Below, one piece after another: positions 38,781 through 43,378 of a stretch of 43,378 bases of DNA; position 1 is the stretch's first letter; the number at the start of each line of letters is the position of its first letter. The DNA is taken from positions 1-43,378 of IMG/VR virus record IMGVR_UViG_3300026457_000028, one strand, 5' to 3'. A program made the position numbers and the translations under genes. The notes below the pieces were generated by a model that was given only the letters and a program-made list of their open reading frames with translations, was not told where the DNA came from and did no database searches. The DNA is from a virus.

Positions 38781-39539
38781 ATGATGTATAATCAAAAACT
38801 AGTAGCCTCTATCAAATCAAAAGGCAAAGTGCTCCGTGAATTCAAGGACACAGTCTATATTCCGTTCGCTAGCGAATATAGTATCTTACTCAAAAATCTT
38901 AATACAACTCGTGCTGTCGTAAATGTGTTTATCGACGGAGAGAATGTCGTCCCTGGCGGATTGGTCATTGACCCGGGTCGGACTGTCGACTTAGAGCGTT
39001 GGATTAAAAACGGCAATCTCTCCGAAGGTAACAAGTTTAAGTTTATCGAACGCACAAGTGCAATTGAAGATGGTCCACGTGGTATCAAACTAGAAGACGG
39101 GTTAATCCGTGTTGAATATCAATTTGAAATTCCACGCCCTATTCTAAACATTCCTACTTGGAGCTCAACTACTCTTACTAGGGGTATTAGTGGTAGTACA
39201 GGAGATTGGGCAAGCCCGATGGGTGCTACTTACTCTACCAATGCCAGTCTTAACAGTATGAATGTAACAGCAAGTGCCGCAAGTTTTAAAAATGAAACCG
39301 GCATTACTGTTCCAGGTAGCAAGTCCACTCAGTCATTCCAACATGTCACAGTTGGCGCACTAGAATCTACAGTACACAATATTGTGCTGAGACTAGTAGG
39401 CGACTTGGGAGATAACAAACCTGTTGAAAAGGCAGTGACAGTTAAAGCCAAACCAAAATGCGTAACTTGCGGCAAGCAGAATAAAGCTCACGCTAAGTTC
39501 TGTTCAGAATGCGGTACTGCATTAGAAATATTTGCGTAA
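38781..39539 (+). CDS. Protein with C-terminal zinc ribbon, possibly virion-associated
   Basis: 252 residues. The N-terminal ~120 residues are beta-rich (YIPFASEYSILLKNLNTTRA, VFIDGENVVPGGLVIDPG); a Ser/Thr/Gly-rich linker region follows, and the C-terminus has a zinc ribbon, CVTCGKQNKAHAKFCSECG. Its late promoter suggests a virion or morphogenesis role. I recall similar proteins in large phages. No known enzyme motif. Confidence 0.78.
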   Translation: MMYNQKLVASIKSKGKVLREFKDTVYIPFASEYSILLKNLNTTRAVVNVFIDGENVVPGGLVIDPGRTVDLERWIKNGNLSEGNKFKFIERTSAIEDGPRGIKLEDGLIRVEYQFEIPRPILNIPTWSSTTLTRGISGSTGDWASPMGATYSTNASLNSMNVTASAASFKNETGITVPGSKSTQSFQHVTVGALESTVHNIVLRLVGDLGDNKPVEKAVTVKAKPKCVTCGKQNKAHAKFCSECGTALEIFA

Positions 39540-39549
39540 ATAAAAACAC

Positions 39550-39570
39550 GGGGGGTGAAAGTCCCCCTTT
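39550..39570 (+). other. GC hairpin in leader of the amber-interrupted gene
   Basis: GGGGG/CCCCC around GTGAAAGT, followed by TTTAACTAAAGGAAACG. Could act as weak terminator for the upstream gene or as a leader structure. Confidence 0.45.
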
Positions 39571-39587
39571 AACTAAAGGAAACGAAA

Positions 39588-40160
39588 ATGAAATAGATTG
39601 AATATGCTTGTAAGGACCTAGTGTTCCATTTTAACAAAAAACACTTAGAAGATCAGACCATACCTATGTGGGTCTTAAAATTTCATGGGGAGACATTATA
39701 TGTCAATCACGTAGACTGTACAGTTGCTTGGAGCACCAAGGAAACACCAGACAACAGTCATACAAAAGGTAGCATTAAAGTCAAGAACGTACTATTACGT
39801 GTCGACGATGAAAACAATGCTCAAATCTCCGAACTCACGTTAATAGATAAATTTAGACTACGTAACCAAAAGTTAGGTATTACTAGAATTATGTTTAGAC
39901 CTCATAGCGAAATGCACAAAGCATTGTTGGCTAACGAATACAAGCACGGTCCTATGAAATACATTCAAGGTAGATGTACTAGTACATTTATTATTTGTGA
40001 TCTTTTGGATAGGAAACAAGTAACGTTCGCCCAACTCAAGTATGATGATTGGAGAGAAGTTAAACCAAACGAGTCGTACTACACACAATACGATGACACT
40101 AAAGGATCCAATTTACATGTCGACTATGGACACCCAAGTACACCGTTTGAATATAGTTGA
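39588..40160 (+). CDS. Conserved phage protein with in-frame amber codon at position 3
   Basis: Starting at the ATG at 39588, which has a good AAAGGAAACG site, the third codon is TAG (39594-39596), followed in the same frame by 188 open codons (IEYACKDLVFHFNKKHLEDQ...). An alternative start is GTG 39621, 4 bases after AAGGA (39612-39616), giving 179 residues. I recall phage homologues that include IEYACKDLVFHFNKKHLED, so the natural start is probably upstream of the TAG. Function unknown; beta-rich, no membrane segment. Confidence 0.7.
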
Positions 40161-40177
40161 TTTGGCACTAAAATATA

Positions 40178-40206
40178 TTGACTACTGATTTACACTTATA
40201 TATACT
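40178..40206 (+). promoter_or_regulatory. Sigma70 promoter for the outer-membrane barrel gene
   Basis: TTGACT (40178-40183), 17-base spacer, TATACT (40201-40206). A further TATAAT without good -35 lies at 40223-40228. Confidence 0.7.
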
Positions 40207-40240
40207 ATACAAAGTGATTTAGTATAATCGCTTTTAATTG

Positions 40241-40272
40241 CCGTACGGAAGGTATGTAAATTTGCCGTACGG
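40241..40272 (+). promoter_or_regulatory. Two CCGTACGG palindromes, operator or leader-structure candidate
   Basis: Identical 8-bp palindromes at 40241-40248 and 40265-40272, 24 bp apart, each in the context TTGCCGTACGG. They lie between the promoter and the ATG (40296). As DNA they could bind a dimeric repressor twice; as RNA they could pair. Confidence 0.5.
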
Positions 40273-40295
40273 TTTACACATAAGGAAAATTTAAA

Positions 40296-40856
40296 ATGAA
40301 AAAATTTGTTATTGCAACTCTGTTTGCCGCTGTTGCCGGTGTCGCTTCTGCGGCAGGTAACGTAGTTGGATTGGAATATAAATTCGAAGATCCACGTGGC
40401 ACAGGAGCCAACCAACAAGGTTATGAGTTTACTATCGGTACACAAGCCGCATCAAATGTTGGTGTTGACCTAAAAGGTGAAAACATGTACACAAATGGTA
40501 ACGGTGCAAACTCTAGTAAACTAGAAGTTGGTGTTACTCCAACAGTTGGTATTACAGACAAACTAAGCGGATATGTTCGCGGTGCAGTCGGTGAGAAATG
40601 GCAAGTTGGTAATCGTTTCGATTACTACTCTGTTGAACCAGGTGTTAAGATTGCAGTTAATGATCGTTTTGGTCTAAGAGCTGGTTATCGTTATCGTACT
40701 GGTTTCTCCAGTGGCGACAACTACATGACACGCACTTGGAGAATTGGTGCTGACTACGGTGTTACTAAAAATGGTACAGCCTTTCTTGGATTTGATCGCC
40801 AGGAAGGTGATATCAACAGTAACGTAGTAAGTGTTGGTTACAAGTACGGTTTCTAA
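40296..40856 (+). CDS. Outer-membrane beta-barrel protein (8-strand, OmpA/OmpW-like size)
   Basis: 186 residues. A signal peptide (MKKFVIATLFAAVAGVASAA) and a mature part of alternating amphipathic strands separated by turns (NVGVDLKGENMYTNGN, KLSGYVRGAVGEKWQVG, RFGLRAGYRYRTG), ending SVGYKYGF with the C-terminal Phe that the Bam machinery recognises. It may mask receptors or alter the outer membrane (inference). It has its own promoter, two palindromes and a strong terminator. Confidence 0.88.
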   Translation: MKKFVIATLFAAVAGVASAAGNVVGLEYKFEDPRGTGANQQGYEFTIGTQAASNVGVDLKGENMYTNGNGANSSKLEVGVTPTVGITDKLSGYVRGAVGEKWQVGNRFDYYSVEPGVKIAVNDRFGLRAGYRYRTGFSSGDNYMTRTWRIGADYGVTKNGTAFLGFDRQEGDINSNVVSVGYKYGF

Positions 40857-40870
40857 TCAAACCAAAATTA

Positions 40871-40898
40871 ATAAAGGGCCTTCGGGCCCTTTTGTTAT
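40871..40898 (+). terminator. Terminator after the barrel gene
   Basis: AAAGGGCC/GGCCCTTT with TTCG loop, then TTTGTT; same hairpin core as the tmRNA terminator. Confidence 0.9.
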
Positions 40899-40944
40899 TG
40901 AAAAAACCTATAAGCGTTATTAAAATAATTATTGGAAAAACCTA

Positions 40945-40974
40945 TTGATTTTGCATTTTAATAGGATATATAAT
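40945..40974 (+). promoter_or_regulatory. Sigma70-like promoter for ahpC operon
   Basis: TTGATT (40945-40950), 18-base spacer, TATAAT (40969-40974). The 17 bases from the -10 box on, TATAATATACACATACA, are identical to the rIIA promoter. Confidence 0.72.
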
Positions 40975-41029
40975 ATACACATACAACGAAGAGTTGTTAT
41001 AGTTTTCAAACACACACAAGGAGAAACAA

Positions 41030-41569
41030 ATGAAAACAGTTGGACATAAATTAGAAAAATTCGCAATTACTGGTGTTAAGCCAGGACAACCAGAAGATGC
41101 TTTCTTTGACATTACAGATGAAAGTTTTGCTGGCAAGTGGAAAGTAATCGTTTACTACCCAAAGGACTTCACATTCGTTTGCCCTACAGAGATTGTAGCC
41201 TACGATAAACTAGCAGGTGACTTTGCTGACCGTGACGCAGTATTGCTAACAGGTAGCACAGATAACGAGTTTTGTAAAATCGCATGGCAAAAAGCACACC
41301 CAGACTTACAGAAAATTACACATACACAATTTGCAGACACACAGCGTGGCGAGTTGTCATTGATTGAGCAGTTGGGTGTATTTTATGCTCCAGCAGGTGC
41401 GGCTCTACGTGCTACATTTATTGTTGACCCAGAGAACGTTATCCAGCACGTTACTGTCAACAACTTGAACGTTGGTCGTAGCCCAGAAGAAACTTTACGT
41501 ATTCTTGATGCGCTACAAACTGGTGAGTTGTGCGCTTGTAACCGTACAGTAGGCGGCGAAACTCTTTGA
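41030..41569 (+). CDS. ahpC: Peroxiredoxin AhpC (typical 2-Cys)
   Basis: 179 residues. Peroxidatic C51 in FTFVCPTEI and C-terminal resolving C168 (or C170) in TGELCACNRTVGG; the GSTDNEFCKIAW and GVFYAPAGAALRATFIVDPE segments follow AhpC closely. It reduces hydrogen peroxide, organic peroxides or peroxynitrite. No AhpF is visible, but AhpD, which can serve as reductant of AhpC in some bacteria, is two genes downstream. GGAG site precedes the ATG. Confidence 0.95.
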   Translation: MKTVGHKLEKFAITGVKPGQPEDAFFDITDESFAGKWKVIVYYPKDFTFVCPTEIVAYDKLAGDFADRDAVLLTGSTDNEFCKIAWQKAHPDLQKITHTQFADTQRGELSLIEQLGVFYAPAGAALRATFIVDPENVIQHVTVNNLNVGRSPEETLRILDALQTGELCACNRTVGGETL

Positions 41570-41580
41570 TAGGATCAATT

Positions 41581-42003
41581 ATGCTTGATTGTTTAATCCT
41601 AGGCGATAGCCTAGCAGTAGGAGTAGGACAAGTTCGTACAGAATGTGTTACTCGTGCTAAGAGTGGCATTAACAGTTATGACTATGTTAATCGTCATGTG
41701 TTACACACTCAGGGCACTACACAGGCAAAAAATGTAATCATTAGTCTAGGGTCAAACGATACAGCAAAAATAAACACAGTGGAGGAACTAGACAGTCTAA
41801 GACAACTAGTAGACGCCACTCGTGTTTATTGGATTGTACCTAATATCAAGGACGATAAGAGACGGGCAGTTCTTGCAGTAGCAGAAAAATACAAGGACTT
41901 TGTAATAGATGCTAGAAAGCACGAAACTAGCCCGGATCACGTACACCCAACTTACAAAGGCTATAAAAGCATAGCCAAAGCAACTAAAGGAGACACACTA
42001 TGA
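41581..42003 (+). CDS. SGNH/GDSL-type hydrolase
   Basis: 140 residues from ATG 41581 (AGGA site upstream; the TTG at 41566 is less likely). SGNH blocks: LILGDSLAVG (catalytic Ser10), SLGSNDTAK (block III Asn) and DHVHPTYKGY (catalytic Asp and His). Such enzymes deacylate or deacetylate lipids, sugars or peptidoglycan. Small for the family, but all blocks are present. No signal peptide, so cytoplasmic. Sits between ahpC and ahpD with an ATGA overlap to ahpD. Confidence 0.82.
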   Translation: MLDCLILGDSLAVGVGQVRTECVTRAKSGINSYDYVNRHVLHTQGTTQAKNVIISLGSNDTAKINTVEELDSLRQLVDATRVYWIVPNIKDDKRRAVLAVAEKYKDFVIDARKHETSPDHVHPTYKGYKSIAKATKGDTL

Positions 42004-42518
42004 CACAATGGGTTGATCAATTAAAAGAAGGTTTACCAGAATACGCCAAGGACACAAAACTAAATCTGGATGCAGTAATCAAGCGTAGTACACTATCAGA
42101 TGTTGTAGAAGCAGAAGGTTGTGCATTGGCCGCGGCTATGAGCACCGGCAATGGAAAATTGATTAGTTTCATCATGAGCAACATCACAGACGAAAAAGAA
42201 CGTGATGCCGCGATGACCGCTGGTTCAATTATGGCACAGAACAACGTTTGGTATCCATATGTTGAGATGGCAGACGATGAGCAACTAAAGGGCTTGCCAG
42301 CACAGTTACGCATGAACGCTATCGCAAGCCATGGCGGAACTACCAAGGCTCGCTTTGAAGCATACAGTCTTGCCGCAAGTATTGTTGGCAAGTGTCATTT
42401 CTGTGTTAAGGCGCACTACGAAACATTGAAGAAGGAAGGCTACACCGTAGAACAACTTCGTGACATCGGACGTATTGCCGCAGTGATCAATAGTCTAGCA
42501 AAAGTACTAAACGGTTAA
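42000..42518 (+). CDS. ahpD: AhpD-like alkylhydroperoxidase
   Basis: 172 residues, all-alpha. The CxxC-H centre is C132, C135 and H139 in KCHFCVKAHYETLKKEG, at nearly the same positions as in mycobacterial AhpD (130, 133, 137). A trimeric thiol protein that in actinobacteria re-reduces AhpC using lipoamide. Here it forms an operon with ahpC. A stable stem-loop follows. Confidence 0.92.
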   Translation: MTQWVDQLKEGLPEYAKDTKLNLDAVIKRSTLSDVVEAEGCALAAAMSTGNGKLISFIMSNITDEKERDAAMTAGSIMAQNNVWYPYVEMADDEQLKGLPAQLRMNAIASHGGTTKARFEAYSLAASIVGKCHFCVKAHYETLKKEGYTVEQLRDIGRIAAVINSLAKVLNG

Positions 42519-42526
42519 TACAAAAG

Positions 42527-42561
42527 TGTGGCGGTTTTCAAAATGTTGCAAAATCGCCACA
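42527..42561 (+). terminator. Hairpin after ahpD, weak terminator
   Basis: TGTGGCG-G-TTTT pairs with AAAA-T-CGCCACA (12 bp, one G-T) around CAAAATGTTGC; followed by TTTCAACA, not a full T run. Confidence 0.6.
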
Positions 42562-42575
42562 TTTCAACATAGGTA

Positions 42576-42604
42576 TTGACAAGTTTTATAAATACTCATA
42601 TAAT
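42576..42604 (+). promoter_or_regulatory. Perfect sigma70 promoter with embedded late promoter
   Basis: TTGACA (42576-42581), 17-base spacer, TATAAT (42599-42604). The spacer contains an exact TATAAATA (42587-42594). Confidence 0.85.
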
Positions 42605-42668
42605 ACAAATATTGTAAAGCAATCACTTTCCACAAAACATTAGGTTGTCCAAAAAAGACAAAAAGATG

Positions 42669-42697
42669 TTGACAAAGATGTTGAAAGGCATTACAAT
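42669..42697 (+). promoter_or_regulatory. Second sigma70 promoter of the orphan gene
   Basis: TTGACA (42669-42674), 17-base spacer, TACAAT (42692-42697), 59 bases before ATG 42756; tandem with the promoter at 42576. Confidence 0.78.
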
Positions 42698-42755
42698 ACA
42701 AAGACAGTAGCAATTCCGCTACAACTTTTAAGAAGGTAAGAAAAAGAGAAACAAA

Positions 42756-42917
42756 ATGCAAACGATTAGTTTACATAGACAAACGATATCTAAACAAGCC
42801 AAAGCGCCGGCATGTATGTCCGCCTATTGGTCACAGTTTAGTAATGTCGGGCTAGGTCTAGGTAATGATCGTACACCTGAGATTATCGTAGGGTTCTTGG
42901 AGGATCGTGTAAGTTAA
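42756..42917 (+). CDS. Orphan 53-residue protein under tandem promoters
   Basis: Starts MQTISLHRQTISKQAKAPAC; the remainder contains AYWSQFSNVGLGLGNDRTPE and ends GFLEDRVS. No known motif, no membrane segment. It stands alone between two consensus promoters (one with a late-promoter box) and a strong terminator, so it should be made in large amounts early. GAGAA is a modest binding site. Perhaps a host-takeover inhibitor; this is inference. Confidence 0.65.
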   Translation: MQTISLHRQTISKQAKAPACMSAYWSQFSNVGLGLGNDRTPEIIVGFLEDRVS

Positions 42918-42943
42918 CAGTAACATACACAATAACTTTTAAG

Positions 42944-42978
42944 AACCCTGGACTAAAAACCCAGGGTTTTTTGTTTTG
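42944..42978 (+). terminator. Rho-independent terminator of the orphan gene
   Basis: AACCCTGG/CCAGGGTT, loop ACTAAAAAC, then TTTTGTTTT. Confidence 0.93.
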
Positions 42979-42990
42979 TAAGATTTGGAA

Positions 42991-43161
42991 ATGAAAATGA
43001 ATTTTGAAGATTTTAGAAAACAGAAAAGTGCCAAAGTGCTAAGTGAGCATGAACTGGACGACGATGCTTTTGAAAAACTCATCGAAGAAAAGTTTAATCG
43101 TGCTCGTGCTTATCACACAGCACTTTACAAGAGAGAAGTTGAGCTCGTAGAGCAAGACTAA
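42991..43161 (+). CDS. Small charged helical protein, about 56 residues
   Basis: MKMNFEDFRKQKSAKVLSEH, then DDDAFEKLIEEKFNRARAYH and a helical end. ATG 42997 is an alternative start, better placed after TTGGA. Highly charged, no motif. No clear promoter between it and the terminator upstream, so it may be read through. Function unknown. Confidence 0.6.
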   Translation: MKMNFEDFRKQKSAKVLSEHELDDDAFEKLIEEKFNRARAYHTALYKREVELVEQD

Positions 43162-43378
43162 TCTCAAACGTGTTATAGGGAACGCGACCCTGCCTGCACG
43201 TAAAACATGGGCTTAATGTGGGCGGCCTACCGGATGGTAAGTTCTAGGCGATAACTAGAATGTGTAAAAAGGTAGCGTATTAAAGCATACTGCCGAACAA
43301 TCAAATGGCAGTAGCCGATGAGTAGTATGCTTTAATACACACTTTCGAAAGAGAGTGTTATGTATCCCTAGTGTTAAT
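43162..43378 (+). other. Gene-free, hairpin-rich end of window; structured RNA or DNA site candidate
   Basis: No gene found. Inverted repeats: AGGG/CCCT (43177-43191), TTCTAG/CTAGAA (~43243-43261) and a perfect 15-bp pair GTATTAAAGCATACT/AGTATGCTTTAATAC (~43278 to 43339) that encloses ACTGCC/GGCAGT. The region continues past the window. Confidence 0.4.

Noticed and set aside
39588-39623. Genome-wide reassignment of TAG to an amino acid
   Set aside because: Other genes here end with TAG at sensible places (4472, 6525, 29293), so TAG is a stop in general; only the single codon at 39594 is odd.
1-43378. CRISPR array, insertion sequence or integrase/attachment site
   Set aside because: I saw no regularly spaced repeats, transposase or integrase; the two tRNAs are not flanked by duplicated 3' ends.

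Overview
The window looks like part of the genome of an uncultured T4-like myovirus that infects a Gram-negative bacterium, probably an aquatic proteobacterium. The phage evidence is rIIA/rIIB-type genes, a class Ia NrdB end followed by glutaredoxin, a PAAR spike-tip protein, three proteins that start with a T4-type capsid-targeting peptide (MRAKEFI...), T4/cyanophage-type late promoters (NATAAATA) and many near-perfect sigma70 promoters. The Gram-negative evidence is lipoboxes, an outer-membrane barrel and curli genes. DNA is AT-rich and genes are tightly packed, often with ATGA or TAATG overlaps. The host cannot be named from this sequence. Family assignments come from recognised motifs and remembered family sequences; no database search was possible.

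Layout: 1-2923 holds the NrdB C-terminus, glutaredoxin, a small unknown protein and, on the minus strand, a PAAR protein with a large Ala-rich protein. 3004-4012 is an IscA-IscU-IscA iron-sulfur cassette. 4083-8282 carries a conserved phage protein, a possible structured RNA, a SleB-type wall hydrolase with a small membrane protein, three envelope proteins and a TM/coiled-coil protein. 8320-12055 carries ribosomal protein bS21, a MazG-like enzyme, full-length DnaK, Hsp20 and ClpS. 12052-13279 pairs heme oxygenase with a ferredoxin-dependent bilin reductase. 13303-15761 encodes two putative capsid-packaged proteins. tRNA-Thr and a Bax-inhibitor-1/YccA-like protein follow.

16714-26504 is the most striking region: CsgF, CsgG, a curlin-repeat protein, a FecR-domain protein, a PA14 plus curlin-repeat protein, a small lipoprotein, a capsid-targeted HEXXH metallopeptidase, a CHASE2-adenylate cyclase and an S11 peptidase. 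All nine genes point the same way, and from FecR to the cyclase they are joined by stop/start overlaps or very short gaps. This looks like a phage-borne curli secretion and fibre system coupled to a signalling enzyme. A minus-strand island (26494-28339) holds a fatty-acid desaturase and small membrane/coiled-coil proteins.

28446-43378 looks like an early/host-takeover region: ClpP-like protease, histone-like protein, a zinc-ribbon mini-protein, coiled-coil proteins, a circularly permuted (two-piece) tmRNA, AAA+ ATPase, rIIA, rIIB, an SPFH lipoprotein, tRNA-Arg, an outer-membrane barrel, AhpC-SGNH-AhpD, and an orphan 53-residue gene with tandem promoters and its own terminator. Several transcription units here have a consensus sigma70 promoter and a hairpin.

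Working together (inference), the genes would keep the infected host metabolically alive (dNTPs, Fe-S, peroxide defence, bilin, membrane lipid), control its proteostasis (DnaK, Hsp20, ClpS, ClpP-like, tmRNA, possible FtsH modulators) and remodel its surface (curli, barrel, lipoproteins, peptidases).
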